From Chloroflexota bacterium (GTDB taxonomy: Bacteria > Chloroflexota > Anaerolineae > Anaerolineales > UBA4823): a stretch of DNA of 64,000 nt. The notes beneath the pieces were generated by a model. That model worked only from the letters and a program-made list of their open reading frames with translations. It searched no databases and was not told the DNA's origin. The stretch spans positions 62,001 to 126,000 of the forward strand of contig JAKOUW010000076.1 in the NCBI GenBank assembly GCA_029782365.1, read 5' to 3'. The translations under genes were made by a program, and so were the position numbers. Below are positions 51,861-63,010 of this stretch, piece by piece; the stretch's first letter is position 1; the number at the start of each line of letters is the position of its first letter.

Positions 51861-53549
51861 ATGAAAAAAGCAGGTGCTGAAATACTTTGGGAGTGCATGT
51901 TGCGAGAGGGTGTTGAAGTGGTGTTCGGTTATCCGGGCGGCGCTAACATGCCAATCTATGACGCCATGCTCAATTACCCGGTGCATCATGTGTTGGTGCG
52001 CCACGAGCAAGGCGCGGCACATATGGCGGATGGATATGCGCGCGCATCTGGAAAAGTTGGTGTAGCGATGGCTACTTCTGGCCCAGGGGCGACAAATCTG
52101 GTAACTGGGATCGCGACTGCCATGATGGATTCATCGCCAATTGTGTGCATTACTGGGCAGGTAGCCGCGCACCTGATCGGTGGGGATGCGTTTCAAGAGA
52201 CTGATGTGACTGGCATTACTCTGCCGATCACGAAACATAATTATTTAATCACGCGTGCGGACGAAATTGCCGATGCGGTAAAAGAGGCCTTCTATATAGC
52301 CCGCAGTGGGCGGCCAGGACCGGTGTTAATCGATATTTGTAAAAATGCCCAGATCGAAAAGTGCGAATTCGAATACCCGGAAAAAATCAATTTGCTGGGT
52401 TACCGGCCGCCAGTGCACGCGCCAGAAATCGATTTGAAGAAAGCGGTTGAGTTAATTACCCAGGCACAAAGGCCTTTGATCCTGGCTGGACACGGCGTGC
52501 AAATATCTGGGGCAGCCCAGGAATTGGCGATGTTCGCCATCAAGACAAACACACCGGTAACCAGCACTCTGCTCGGGTTGGGCAGCTTCCTGCCGGGCCA
52601 CAAGCTGGACCTGGGTATGATGGGTATGCACGGCGAAGCGTATGCCAATATGGCTATTCAAAACGCCGATTTGCTCCTGGCTTTCGGTATGCGCTTTGAT
52701 GACCGGGTGACAGGCAATTTAAAAACCTACGCCCCTCATGCCAAGAAAATTCACATCGAAATTGATCCTTCGGAGGTCAATAAAAACGTCGCCGTCGATC
52801 TTTCTCTTGTGGGCGATTTAAGAGCCGTTCTTTCCGATTTGATCCCGATGGTTGACGAATGCGACCATGAATCCTGGATGGAACAGATCGAAGAGTGGAA
52901 AGGTGACACGCGCACGCGCGACATTCGTTATTGGGAAGGGGATGGCAAATTATATGTGCCGCATATTGTCAGCTCGTTATTCCAGGAAACCAAAGGCGAG
53001 GCAATCCTGACAACTGATGTTGGCCAACACCAGATGTGGACCGCGCAGTATTACCCCGTGCAGGAGCCACGGCAGTTAATCACCTCGGGCGGTTCGGGAA
53101 CGATGGGCTTTGGTTTGCCATCGGCGATTGGGGCATGGTTCGCTCACCCTGATAAAGAAATCTGGACGGTGGTGGGGGATGGCGGTTTCCAAATGACGCA
53201 AGCTGAGCTTTCGACTGCTGTGCAAGAAGGAGCAAATGTCAAAATTGCGATCATGAATAACAATTTCCTCGGCATGGTTCGCCAATGGCAAGAATTTTTC
53301 TTCGAAAAACGTTACTCAGCCGTAGAAATGCATAGCCCGGATTTTATCAAAATCGCTGAGGCGCACGGTATCCCAGCCAGGCGCGTGACGGAGACGGATG
53401 AAGTGGGGCCGGCCATTCAATTTGCCCACGAAACGCCTGGGCCGGTGTTGATTGAATTCAAAGTTGAGAAAGAAGAAGCAGTGTACCCCATGGTGCCCAG
53501 CGGCGCTGACCTGGATAAGATGATCCGCCGACCGCTTCGCCAGTCGTAA
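51861..53549 (+). CDS. ilvB: Acetolactate synthase, large (catalytic) subunit
   Basis: Thiamine-diphosphate enzyme of 562 residues that joins two pyruvates, or pyruvate and 2-oxobutyrate. The N-terminal active Glu is in VRHEQGAAHMADGYAR. The central FAD-binding-like domain follows. The cofactor motif GDGGFQMTQAELSTA ending in NNNFLGMVRQW is near the C-terminus. It lies 28 bp after ilvD and is followed by its regulatory subunit gene. Confidence 0.95.
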   Translation: MKKAGAEILWECMLREGVEVVFGYPGGANMPIYDAMLNYPVHHVLVRHEQGAAHMADGYARASGKVGVAMATSGPGATNLVTGIATAMMDSSPIVCITGQVAAHLIGGDAFQETDVTGITLPITKHNYLITRADEIADAVKEAFYIARSGRPGPVLIDICKNAQIEKCEFEYPEKINLLGYRPPVHAPEIDLKKAVELITQAQRPLILAGHGVQISGAAQELAMFAIKTNTPVTSTLLGLGSFLPGHKLDLGMMGMHGEAYANMAIQNADLLLAFGMRFDDRVTGNLKTYAPHAKKIHIEIDPSEVNKNVAVDLSLVGDLRAVLSDLIPMVDECDHESWMEQIEEWKGDTRTRDIRYWEGDGKLYVPHIVSSLFQETKGEAILTTDVGQHQMWTAQYYPVQEPRQLITSGGSGTMGFGLPSAIGAWFAHPDKEIWTVVGDGGFQMTQAELSTAVQEGANVKIAIMNNNFLGMVRQWQEFFFEKRYSAVEMHSPDFIKIAEAHGIPARRVTETDEVGPAIQFAHETPGPVLIEFKVEKEEAVYPMVPSGADLDKMIRRPLRQS

Positions 53550-53579
53550 TGCTGTTGATCTGGGAGAAGGAGAGAATAC

Positions 53580-54113
53580 ATGTCGCATACTATCATCGCT
53601 TTGGTTGAAAATAAACCCGGCGTGCTGAATCGGGTGGCATCTTTGTTCCGTCGCCGGAATTTTAATATTGAGTCATTGGCTGTTGGCACCACAGAAAACC
53701 CCAAGGTGTCACGAATGACCATTGTGGTTGACAGCCAGGAAGTCGATGCACGTAAACTGGAAGCCAACTTGTATAAACTGGTGAACGTGATCGATGTGCA
53801 AGATGTATCTGATATGCCATCGGTGGTCCGTGACCTGGCGCTCATTAAAGTAAAGGCATCGCCTGAACGGCGAGCGGAGATTGCCAGCCTGGCGGATATT
53901 TTCCGAGCCCGCATCATCGATGTGGCGCCTGAATCAGTGATCGTCGAAATCACCGGAACGGAAGATAAAATCGAGAGCCTGCTTGAGCTGCTCAAGCCGC
54001 ACGGCATCCTGGAAATGGTGCGCACCGGACAGGTAGCGATGACGCGTGGCGAGGCGCTCGGTGTGCGCCATACCCCTGGCGCGAATGGACACAAAGGAAT
54101 GGAAAGGAATTAA
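53580..54113 (+). CDS. ilvH: Acetolactate synthase, small (regulatory) subunit
   Basis: A 177-residue ACT-domain protein that binds IlvB and gives it sensitivity to valine. The N-terminal ACT domain reads HTIIALVENKPGVLNRVASL and NIESLAVG. A second ferredoxin-like domain follows, containing VIVEITGTEDKIESLLELL. GGAGAAGGAG precedes the ATG. Some annotators call the same protein IlvN. Confidence 0.94.
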   Translation: MSHTIIALVENKPGVLNRVASLFRRRNFNIESLAVGTTENPKVSRMTIVVDSQEVDARKLEANLYKLVNVIDVQDVSDMPSVVRDLALIKVKASPERRAEIASLADIFRARIIDVAPESVIVEITGTEDKIESLLELLKPHGILEMVRTGQVAMTRGEALGVRHTPGANGHKGMERN

Positions 54114-55130
<1,017 letters not shown>

Positions 55131-55132
55131 TA

Positions 55133-56764
55133 ATGGAGCCCTATGTACGCATCTTCGACACGACCCTGCGCGATGGCGAACAATCACCAGGAGCCAGCCT
55201 GACATCAGCCGAGAAACTGGAGATCGCTCGCAGTCTGGCGCGCCTCGGCGTGGACGTGATCGAAGCTGGTTTTCCCTCTGCCTCGCCCGATGACCTGGAA
55301 GGAGTCAAACGGATTGCGTTGGAAGTGGGCAACCCCCCTGCCAATGACCCGCAGGCTCATGTGCCGGTCATCTGCGGCCTGGCTAGAGCAACACGCGGTG
55401 ATATCGATGCTGCCTGGTCGGCGGTAAAATATGCGGCTCGCCCTCGCATCCATACCTTTCTGGCTACCTCACCGATCCATATGCAGTATAAGCTACGCAT
55501 GGATCCAGAGGAGGTGGTGGAGCGGGTCAAAGAAATGGTCACCTATGCTTCGTCTTTATGCGGTGATGTGGAATTTTCTCCTGAGGACGCCGGGCGCAGC
55601 GATCCTGAATTCTTATATCTGGTATTGGGTGAGGCGATCAAGGCAGGTGCGACTACCCTTAATATCCCTGACACGGTTGGTTACACAACGCCGGATGAAT
55701 TTGGAAAACTAATCGCCGGGATAATGAGTCATACGCCGGGAATAGAAAATGTCACTGTATCTGTCCACTGCCACGATGATTTAGGCCTGGCGACCGCCAA
55801 TACATTGGCAGGAATCAACGCAGGTGCTCGTCAAGCAGAAGTGACGATTAATGGCATCGGCGAACGGGCTGGGAATACTTCGCTGGAAGAAGTGGTGATG
55901 ACTCTGCACACACGCCGCGCGGTTTACGGTTTGGAGACCGGCATCGACACGACCCAGATTGCCAGGGTAAGCCGCATGGTCTCGAATTACACCGGCATCC
56001 CTGTTCAGCCCAACAAGGCGATCGTCGGGGCAAATGCCTTCGCTCACGAGGCGGGCATTCACCAGGATGGGATGTTGAAGAATCAGGGTACCTACGAAAT
56101 AATGCTGCCGGAAACGGTTGGCGTCAGCCGCTCTCGCCTGGTATTGGGAAAACACTCAGGTAGGCACGCATTGAAAGCTCGTCTCGAAGAGCTGGGTTAT
56201 GCTTTATCCCCGCAAGATATGGATAGAGCTTTTGAGCGGTACAAACAACTGGCAGACAAGAAGAAAGTCTTGACTGATGCAGATTTGGAAGCTCTGGTGG
56301 AAGACCAATCTTTCCAGGCCCAAGAATATTACCACCTTGAGGGTCTTCAGGTGGCTTGCGGCACGATGGGGCTGCCCACTGCCACGGTAAAGCTGCGCGC
56401 TCCCGGTGGCGGTGAGCTCGTCCATGCAGCCGTGGGCACCGGACCTGTGCATGCTACATTTCAGGCGATTGATGCTGTGGTGCAGGTGCCCAGCATTTTA
56501 TTGGAATTCAATGTACATGCGGTCACCGAAGGAATTGACGCTTTGGGTGAAGTGACAGTGCGCTTACAGACAGAGGATGGCCTCACTTTGCAGCGGACTT
56601 CACCTCAAAACGAACAGGCCCGTACACGCACTTTTGGTGGTTACGGCGCGGATACAGATATCATTGTGGCGAGCGCCAAGGCTTACCTGTCGGCATTAAA
56701 TAAAATCATTTTTGCGAAAGGCACCCCACGACCAGAGGAAGTCTCGCAGGTCGATAAGAAATAA
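55133..56764 (+). CDS. leuA: 2-isopropylmalate synthase
   Basis: Condenses 2-oxoisovalerate with acetyl-CoA, committing carbon to leucine. The 543-residue protein begins with the metal-binding [13 protein letters not shown] and has the [15 protein letters not shown] barrel motif, [14 protein letters not shown], and a C-terminal regulatory LeuA dimer domain (from about 400) that normally binds leucine for feedback inhibition. It starts 2 bp after ilvC, with AGGAG inside the end of that gene. Confidence 0.95.
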   Translation: MEPYVRIFDTTLRDGEQSPGASLTSAEKLEIARSLARLGVDVIEAGFPSASPDDLEGVKRIALEVGNPPANDPQAHVPVICGLARATRGDIDAAWSAVKYAARPRIHTFLATSPIHMQYKLRMDPEEVVERVKEMVTYASSLCGDVEFSPEDAGRSDPEFLYLVLGEAIKAGATTLNIPDTVGYTTPDEFGKLIAGIMSHTPGIENVTVSVHCHDDLGLATANTLAGINAGARQAEVTINGIGERAGNTSLEEVVMTLHTRRAVYGLETGIDTTQIARVSRMVSNYTGIPVQPNKAIVGANAFAHEAGIHQDGMLKNQGTYEIMLPETVGVSRSRLVLGKHSGRHALKARLEELGYALSPQDMDRAFERYKQLADKKKVLTDADLEALVEDQSFQAQEYYHLEGLQVACGTMGLPTATVKLRAPGGGELVHAAVGTGPVHATFQAIDAVVQVPSILLEFNVHAVTEGIDALGEVTVRLQTEDGLTLQRTSPQNEQARTRTFGGYGADTDIIVASAKAYLSALNKIIFAKGTPRPEEVSQVDKK

Positions 56765-56803
56765 TCTTAATTCGTACCCATTGTGTTGTTTGAGGAGTTG
56801 AAG

Positions 56804-57109
56804 ATGAACACAAACACTAATCATGATGAAAATGAGCAAATTAACCAGGCTATGTTTGGCTGGTTGATGGACCCTGAAGCCGATTCCCTCACCATGCCCT
56901 CTGGCTGGGATTTGTCCGAGGTATTGGCTGAACAAGAACAACAATCCAGGGAGCAAGAGGAACTCCGTTTAAAGAAACCAGACAATCGCCGGCATGTCCC
57001 TTTGAACCCTGTGCGAGAGGGGGATGAGCATTTCGGTTTTTTCTCGAATTACCACCGAGAAGCCCTTTCAGGGCCGAATACTTATCCCAGCCTTTGGCAT
57101 CTTAGCTAG
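56804..57109 (+). CDS. Small acidic protein of unknown function in the leu operon
   Basis: A 101-codon ORF between leuA and leuC with a good AGGAG site six bases before its ATG. The product is polar and rich in Asn, Asp, Glu and Gln. It has [13 protein letters not shown] and a helical Gln/Glu stretch ([15 protein letters not shown]), and no membrane helix or known motif. It is not recognised. leuC starts 7 bp after its stop and has no ribosome site of its own, so translation of this ORF may be needed to start leuC. It could be a functional protein or mainly a coupling device. Confidence 0.6.
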   Translation: MNTNTNHDENEQINQAMFGWLMDPEADSLTMPSGWDLSEVLAEQEQQSREQEELRLKKPDNRRHVPLNPVREGDEHFGFFSNYHREALSGPNTYPSLWHLS

Positions 57110-57116
57110 AATTCAC

Positions 57117-58529
57117 ATGTCAGAACCCAAAACACTTTTCGAGAAAATCTGGGACAGGCATGTTGTTTTCCAGGAAGACGGCGCGCCAGCGATCATGTAC
57201 ATCGACCTGCACCTGGTACACGAAGTGACTTCTCCACAAGCTTTCGATGGCTTGAGAAAGAAAAGCTTAAAAGTGCGCCGCCCAGAACGAACCGTCGCCA
57301 CCATGGATCACTCTACGCCAACTCGGAGTCTGACATTGGAATTTGCGGACGGTATGGCTGTTCGACAACTGCGTCAGTTAGAAACGAACTGCACGGAATT
57401 TGGCCTGAGGTTGTATGATTTCACCAGCACCGAACGAGGCATCGTACATGTGATCGGTCCTGAATTGGGATTAACTCAGCCAGGTTCTACAATTGTATGC
57501 GGCGACAGCCACACTGCAACGCATGGAGCATTTGGCGCACTGGCTTTTGGGATCGGCACCAGCGAGGTTGAACATGTATTGGCGACGCAGTGCCTGCTGC
57601 AGTACCGCCCAAAAACCTGCCTGGTGAATTTCAGCGGTCGGCTGCTGAAGGGCGTTGGCGCCAAGGATATGATTTTGGCGCTGATTGCGGCGATTGGCGT
57701 TGGCGGTGGAACAGGTCATGTCTTCGAATATGCCGGCGAAGCCGTGCGCGCTTTGAGCATGGAAGAACGGATGACGTTGTGCAACATGTCGATAGAAGGA
57801 GGCGCTCGCGCTGGCCTGGTTGCTCCCGATGAAACCACTTTTACCTATCTGAAAGGCAGGCAGTTTGCCCCACAAGGCGCTAATTGGGAGGAGGCAGTTT
57901 CTTACTGGAAAACGCTGCCGTCCGACCCAGGCGCGGTCTATGATAAAACGATCACGATTGATGTGACGAACCTCGAGCCAATGATAACGTATGGTACGAA
58001 CCCGGGCATGGGCGTACAGATTAACCAGCCAATACCCGACCCGGCATTAGAATCTGACCCAAACCGCAAATCAGCCCTGGAAAAGGCTTTGCGGTATATG
58101 GATTTGCCAGCCGGTAAACCATTGATCGGACATCCTGTCAGTACGGTGTTCCTGGGGTCGTGTACGAATTCGCGCCTTTCCGATCTGCGACAGGCAGCCG
58201 CTATGATGAAAGGCCGCCGGGTAGCCGAAGGTGTGCGCATGTTGGTGGTGCCAGGATCGGAGAGTGTGCGTCGCCAGGCAGAAGCAGAGGGTTTGGATCA
58301 AATCTTCAAAGATGCTGGCGCAGAATGGCGTTTTGCTGGGTGTTCGATGTGCATTGCCATGAACGGCGACATGCTGGAGCCCGGCCAATATGCAGTCAGC
58401 ACCAGCAACCGGAATTTTGAAGGCCGTCAGGGTCCTGGAGGCAGAACTTTCTTAGCCAGCCCATTGACAGCCGCTGCCGCAGCGGTTGCTGGGTGTATTA
58501 TTGATCCACGCACTTTACTATCAAATTGA
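57117..58529 (+). CDS. leuC: 3-isopropylmalate dehydratase, large subunit
   Basis: Aconitase-family subunit of 470 residues that, with LeuD, isomerises 2- to 3-isopropylmalate; it also acts on citramalate. Cluster cysteines are visible in [10 protein letters not shown] and in [12 protein letters not shown]. The substrate motif [19 protein letters not shown] is present. The frame is open upstream to 57024, but family similarity begins at [13 protein letters not shown], so the ATG at 57117 is chosen. It lacks a ribosome site and may be read by re-initiation from the preceding small ORF. Confidence 0.95.
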   Translation: MSEPKTLFEKIWDRHVVFQEDGAPAIMYIDLHLVHEVTSPQAFDGLRKKSLKVRRPERTVATMDHSTPTRSLTLEFADGMAVRQLRQLETNCTEFGLRLYDFTSTERGIVHVIGPELGLTQPGSTIVCGDSHTATHGAFGALAFGIGTSEVEHVLATQCLLQYRPKTCLVNFSGRLLKGVGAKDMILALIAAIGVGGGTGHVFEYAGEAVRALSMEERMTLCNMSIEGGARAGLVAPDETTFTYLKGRQFAPQGANWEEAVSYWKTLPSDPGAVYDKTITIDVTNLEPMITYGTNPGMGVQINQPIPDPALESDPNRKSALEKALRYMDLPAGKPLIGHPVSTVFLGSCTNSRLSDLRQAAAMMKGRRVAEGVRMLVVPGSESVRRQAEAEGLDQIFKDAGAEWRFAGCSMCIAMNGDMLEPGQYAVSTSNRNFEGRQGPGGRTFLASPLTAAAAAVAGCIIDPRTLLSN

Positions 58530-58546
58530 AGCCTGGATAAACCAAT

Positions 58547-59131
58547 ATGCAATCATTTACGAAACTGACCTCAATCATGATTCCGCTGCCGATCAACGAT
58601 GTGGACACGGACCAAATCATACCGGCGCGTTATCTAAAGGTAACTGATAAGTCCGGGCTGGCCGACGCCTTGTTTTTTGCCTGGCGCTATCTGCCAGATG
58701 GTAATCCGAACCCCGGTTTTCCTCTTAACAAACCTGATTTCCAGGGAGGGCAAATATTATTGGCCGGGGATAATTTTGGCTGTGGATCATCCCGCGAGCA
58801 CGCTCCCTGGGCTTTGATGGGCTGGGGAATTCGGGCTGTCATCAGCACTTCATTTGCCGATATTTTTCAAAATAACGCCTTGAAAAACGGATTGCTGCCG
58901 GTGAAGGTAGATGAAGCCACACAGCGAAAACTGTTCGAAATGGCTGAGGAGATGCGCACAGTTGAACTGACCATTGACCTGGAAACCCAGCAAATCCGCC
59001 TGCCCGATGGCATGACGGTGGCTTTCCCGATCGACGGGTTTAATAAAGTGTGTTTGCTCCAGGGAGTTGATTCTCTGGGTTATTTACTTGGCCATGAGAA
59101 TGAAATCAATGCTTTTGAAGCGGCTCGTTGA
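58547..59131 (+). CDS. leuD: 3-isopropylmalate dehydratase, small subunit
   Basis: A 194-residue swivel-domain partner of LeuC. Typical features are NDVDTDQIIPARYLK near the N-terminus and the GDNFGCGSSREHAPWAL loop that completes the active site. It follows leuC by 17 bp. With LeuC it serves both the leucine branch and, through CimA, the isoleucine branch. Confidence 0.95.
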   Translation: MQSFTKLTSIMIPLPINDVDTDQIIPARYLKVTDKSGLADALFFAWRYLPDGNPNPGFPLNKPDFQGGQILLAGDNFGCGSSREHAPWALMGWGIRAVISTSFADIFQNNALKNGLLPVKVDEATQRKLFEMAEEMRTVELTIDLETQQIRLPDGMTVAFPIDGFNKVCLLQGVDSLGYLLGHENEINAFEAAR

Positions 59132-59164
59132 ATTATCTGATCAAAAAACAAAGAAGGTTATCTT

Positions 59165-60760
59165 ATGGTAGATGTTTATTTGTATGATACGACCTTGAGG
59201 GACGGCTCTCAGAGCGAAGGCATCTCATTTTCAGTAGAAGATAAATTAAAGATTGCCGCCCGTCTGGATGAATTTGGGATGCACTATATTGAGGGAGGTT
59301 GGCCAGGTTCAAATCCAAAGGATGTAGCCTTTTTTGAGCGGGCGAAGAAGATTCAGTTTAAGCGCGCCAAACTGGCTGCTTTTGGATCGACGATGAAAAA
59401 GGGCGGCAAGCCTGAAGATGACGCCAATTTGCAAGCTTTAGTTGACGCGGGCACTCCGGTGGTTACCCTGGTTGGGAAAAGTTGGGACCTACATGCGCTC
59501 AAAGTGTTAGAGACGACGCTCGAAGAAAACCTGGCGATGATTTCCAAGAGCGTTGCATATATGAAGGCGTGCGGAAAAGAAGTTGTTTATGATGCTGAGC
59601 ATTTCTTCGATGGATATAAAGCCAACCCTGAATACGCTGTAAAAACACTGCGTGCGGCTGCTGACGCTGGGGCAGATGTCCTGGTTTTGTGCGAAACAAA
59701 TGGCGGCGCCTTGCCATGGGAAGTGCAGGAAATTGTTGAAACGGTGAAAGAACAGTTTTCGACAGCGATTGGTATCCACACACATGATGATGCCGGCTGC
59801 GGCGTAGCGAACAGCCTGGCAGCGATCAGGGCCGGTGCGGTGCATGTCCAGGGCACTGTCAATGGAATTGGCGAGCGCGTCGGGAATGCCAACCTGTGCA
59901 CCATCATCCCGGATTTGCAGTTGAAAATGAAAAAAGTTTGCATTTCTGCTGACAACCTGTTCAGCCTGACCGATCTTTCTTATTTTGTCTCCGAGATCGC
60001 CAATTTGCCTCACAACCGTCAACTGCCCTACGTCGGGTCGAGTGCTTTCGCTCATAAAGGTGGCATCCATGTTGCGGCTGTGCTCAAGGTTGAATCTTCT
60101 TACCAGCATGTAGATCCCGCTCTGGTTGGTAACAACCGCCGCACGGTGATTTCTGAACTTTCAGGACGCGGCAATATCCTGGATAAGTCGCGTGAATATG
60201 GATTGGACGTGTCGAGTGACCAGGCACGCGATGTATTAAACCAAATAAAGGAGCTCGAATCGCAAGGATTTACTTTCGAAGGGGCGGAAGCATCTGTGAG
60301 CATGTTGATCCAACGGATGTCACCGAACTACAGACCACCGTTTGAGTTGATTGACTTTATGGTGGTGATCGAAAACCGGCAGGGTCGTGGTCTGTTTTCC
60401 GAAGCCATGGTGAAAATGCGAATTGGCGATAAGATCCTGCATACAGCCGCAGAGGGAAACGGACCGGTCAGTGCTTTGGATGCGGCGCTGCGCAAGGCGC
60501 TTCTCGATGTTTACCCGTACCTTGCAGATGTGCGATTGGATGACTATAAAGTGCGCATTCTGAACAGCGAAAAGGGTTCGGATGCAACGGTGCGGGTGTT
60601 GATCGATACCAAGAATACAACCCATTCGTGGTCCACGGTTGGGGCCAGCACCAATATCATTGAAGCCAGCTGGCTGGCATTAATAGACAGCCTGGAATAT
60701 GCACTCCTGCACGAGGCACGTAAACGCGCCGCAGAAAAGGAATTGGCAAAGGAAAATTGA
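59165..60760 (+). CDS. cimA: (R)-citramalate synthase
   Basis: A 531-residue LeuA-like enzyme that condenses pyruvate with acetyl-CoA to citramalate, so that 2-oxobutyrate for isoleucine is made without threonine deaminase. It starts with [20 protein letters not shown] and has [13 protein letters not shown], the form seen in the long bacterial CimA group, instead of the GFP motif of Leu[17 protein letters not shown] and the C-terminal regulatory domain follow. Its position between leuD and leuB supports this role. AAGAAGG precedes the ATG. Confidence 0.92.
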   Translation: MVDVYLYDTTLRDGSQSEGISFSVEDKLKIAARLDEFGMHYIEGGWPGSNPKDVAFFERAKKIQFKRAKLAAFGSTMKKGGKPEDDANLQALVDAGTPVVTLVGKSWDLHALKVLETTLEENLAMISKSVAYMKACGKEVVYDAEHFFDGYKANPEYAVKTLRAAADAGADVLVLCETNGGALPWEVQEIVETVKEQFSTAIGIHTHDDAGCGVANSLAAIRAGAVHVQGTVNGIGERVGNANLCTIIPDLQLKMKKVCISADNLFSLTDLSYFVSEIANLPHNRQLPYVGSSAFAHKGGIHVAAVLKVESSYQHVDPALVGNNRRTVISELSGRGNILDKSREYGLDVSSDQARDVLNQIKELESQGFTFEGAEASVSMLIQRMSPNYRPPFELIDFMVVIENRQGRGLFSEAMVKMRIGDKILHTAAEGNGPVSALDAALRKALLDVYPYLADVRLDDYKVRILNSEKGSDATVRVLIDTKNTTHSWSTVGASTNIIEASWLALIDSLEYALLHEARKRAAEKELAKEN

Positions 60761-61854
60761 TGGAAGCAACGATCGTTTTATTACCCGGGGATGGCATTGG
60801 CCCTGAGGTTGTCGGCGCAGCCCGCGCTGTTCTCGAAATTGTCGCAGGTAGATTTGGTCATGTATTCCATATGAGCGAATACCCGCTTGGAGGATGTGCG
60901 ATCGACCTTACGGGAACCGCTTTGCCTGCGGATACGCTGGCGGCATGCCAATCGGCTGATGCCGTTTTATTGGGCGCCGTTGGAGGTCCGAAATGGGATG
61001 ATCCAACCGCACGGGTGCGCCCCGAACAGGGGTTGTTAGGACTGCGCAAGGCGTTGGATTTATTCGGCAATTTGCGGCCGGTTCAGCTCCATCCAGACCT
61101 GGTTGGCGCCTCCCCTTTGCGTCCGGAACGTCTGGTCGGGGTCGATCTCTTAGTAGTGAGAGAATTGACGAGCGATGTTTACTTCGGGGAACCACGCTTA
61201 CGCCGCAATGTGCCCAAGGCAGATGGTCAGGGTGAAGAGCAGCAAGCGATTGACACGATGTCTTACACTGAAGGTGAAATAGCCCGGGCAGCGCACCTGG
61301 CATTTCAACTGGCGCGCGGCCGGAAACACAAAGTGACTTCGGTTGACAAGGCCAATGTGTTGGAATCCTCTCGCTTATGGCGGCAGGTTGTGACCCGCGT
61401 GGCAAAAGATTACCCTGATATCATGCTTGAGCATATCCTGGTGGATGCGGCCGCGATGTATTTAATGTCTCGGCCAGCAACCTTTGATGTGATGGTCACC
61501 GGCAATTTATTTGGAGATATTCTGACGGATGAGGCTTCGGTCTTGTCGGGCTCAATGGGCAATTTGCCATCTGCTTCTTTGGGAGCAGAAAAGAACAGCC
61601 TGGGAAAGCTGCGCGGCTTGTACGAACCGATTCATGGATCTGCACCTGATATCGCTGGGAAGGGTATCGCGAACCCGATTGGAACAATCCTTTCTTCAGC
61701 CATGATGCTGCGTTATTCATTTGGCCTGGAGGCAGAGGCGAGCCAGGTGGAAAAAGCCGTCTTCAATGCACTCAGCAGCGGCGCCAGGACAGCAGACCTG
61801 GGTGGGAACCTGACAACCATAGCAATGACAGAGAAAATCTACGCCAATCTTTGA
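60760..61854 (+). CDS. leuB: 3-isopropylmalate dehydrogenase
   Basis: NAD-dependent oxidative decarboxylase of 364 residues for 3-isopropylmalate and, in the citramalate route, 3-methylmalate. It begins with [12 protein letters not shown]. Substrate arginines lie in [14 protein letters not shown] and [13 protein letters not shown], and the metal-binding region is [34 protein letters not shown] is the signature near the NAD site. The ATG overlaps the cimA stop (TGATG), so the two are translationally coupled. Confidence 0.95.
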   Translation: MEATIVLLPGDGIGPEVVGAARAVLEIVAGRFGHVFHMSEYPLGGCAIDLTGTALPADTLAACQSADAVLLGAVGGPKWDDPTARVRPEQGLLGLRKALDLFGNLRPVQLHPDLVGASPLRPERLVGVDLLVVRELTSDVYFGEPRLRRNVPKADGQGEEQQAIDTMSYTEGEIARAAHLAFQLARGRKHKVTSVDKANVLESSRLWRQVVTRVAKDYPDIMLEHILVDAAAMYLMSRPATFDVMVTGNLFGDILTDEASVLSGSMGNLPSASLGAEKNSLGKLRGLYEPIHGSAPDIAGKGIANPIGTILSSAMMLRYSFGLEAEASQVEKAVFNALSSGARTADLGGNLTTIAMTEKIYANL

Positions 61855-61923
61855 TCTTGTTTTGCGTCGCAGGTGACCTTCGGTTTACTGCTTGATTAAT
61901 CATTGACAAAAGGAGAAATCGTA

Positions 61924-62847
61924 ATGGGAATGGAATCGAAATATATTTGGATGAACGGCGAACTCGTCGAATACGAGAAAGCAACCATCCACTTCTTAAC
62001 CCCCGCGTTGCATTATGGGTTGGGTGTTTTTGAAGGTATTCGCTGCTATGCCACCGACAAAGGACCGGCTGTTTTTCGCTTGAGGGAACATATCACCAGG
62101 CTGTTTAATTCTAGTAAGGTAGCCGGATTTCGCATCTTCCCATTTACCGTCCAGGAAATTATGGATGCTGTGCGCCAGACCGTCGCGGTGAATGGTTTTG
62201 ATGAATGCTATATCCGGCCATTGGTGTATCTCACGGATGGCGGTTGGAATCTGACTGTGGATGCGGGCCGCATGGGGCTTGGCATCGCTGTTTGGGAATG
62301 GAACAATTACCTGGGAAAAGAAAGTTTGGAGAACGGCATTCGGGCTAATATTTCAACCTATACCCGTCACCATCCCAATGTCTCGATGACCAAAGCCAAA
62401 ATTACTGGCAACTATGCCAACAGCATTCTGGCAAAAACGGAATCGGTTCGCCTGGGTTTTGAAGAAGCCATTATGCTTGATCCACAAGGTTATGTAGCGG
62501 AATGCACCGGTGAAAACCTGTTTGTCATACGCAATGGCGTTCTATATACGCCAATCACAGCGCCAGTCCTGGAAGGCATCACTCGCGATTCAATCGTGAC
62601 ACTGGCGCATGACCTGGGTTATGAAGTGCACGAGGCGCCAATCTCTCGTGATCAATTGTATATAGCCGACGAAGTGTTTGTATGCGGGACGGCTGCTGAA
62701 TGTATTGCTCTGCGAGAAATTGACTTTCGCACAATTGGCAGTGGGAAGATGGGTCCGATTACTCGCGCTATTCAAGAAACTTTCCAGTCGGCAATCCATG
62801 GACGCCATCCACGCTCGGCGGAGTGGCTGGCGTACGTTCAGCCGTAA
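61924..62847 (+). CDS. ilvE: Branched-chain amino acid aminotransferase
   Basis: Fold-type IV PLP enzyme of 307 residues that makes the last transamination to Ile, Val and Leu. Family features are ALHYGLGVFEGIRCY near the N-terminus, the PLP lysine in SMTKAKITGNYANS, and GYVAECTGENLFVI with VLEGITRDSIVTLA after it. AAAGGAG lies before the ATG at 61924. It is the last gene of the superoperon, 69 bp after leuB. Confidence 0.95.
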   Translation: MGMESKYIWMNGELVEYEKATIHFLTPALHYGLGVFEGIRCYATDKGPAVFRLREHITRLFNSSKVAGFRIFPFTVQEIMDAVRQTVAVNGFDECYIRPLVYLTDGGWNLTVDAGRMGLGIAVWEWNNYLGKESLENGIRANISTYTRHHPNVSMTKAKITGNYANSILAKTESVRLGFEEAIMLDPQGYVAECTGENLFVIRNGVLYTPITAPVLEGITRDSIVTLAHDLGYEVHEAPISRDQLYIADEVFVCGTAAECIALREIDFRTIGSGKMGPITRAIQETFQSAIHGRHPRSAEWLAYVQP

Positions 62848-62894
62848 TTACATTTACCTGCTTCTGGCTCTAAAAATAAATTTCGAACCTATAC

Positions 62895-62922
62895 GGGGCT
62901 GCTAAATCGGCGGCCTCGTTTT
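62895..62922 (+). terminator. Weak terminator after ilvE
   Basis: GGGGCTGC and GCGGCCTC form an 8-bp stem with two G-T pairs and a short loop, followed by GTTTTG. It lies about 50 bp after the ilvE stop. Confidence 0.5.
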
Positions 62923-62972
62923 GCATTAATCGAATACTCAGCTTGCTATATATTATGGTTTACCTATTTGGA

Positions 62973-62978
62973 TATAAT
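62973..62978 (+). promoter_or_regulatory. -10 box for the terminal secreted protein gene
   Basis: TATAAT lies 32 bp before the ATG at 63011 in a very AT-rich stretch. No convincing -35 box is seen. Confidence 0.4.
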
Positions 62979-63010
62979 ATATCTTGTTCATGTTTGAGGC
63001 AAAATAAATT

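Noticed and set aside
57024..57116. N-terminal extension of LeuC, or a frameshift joining the small ORF to LeuC
   Set aside because: The extension has no LeuC-family character, and the small ORF has its own start, stop and ribosome site.
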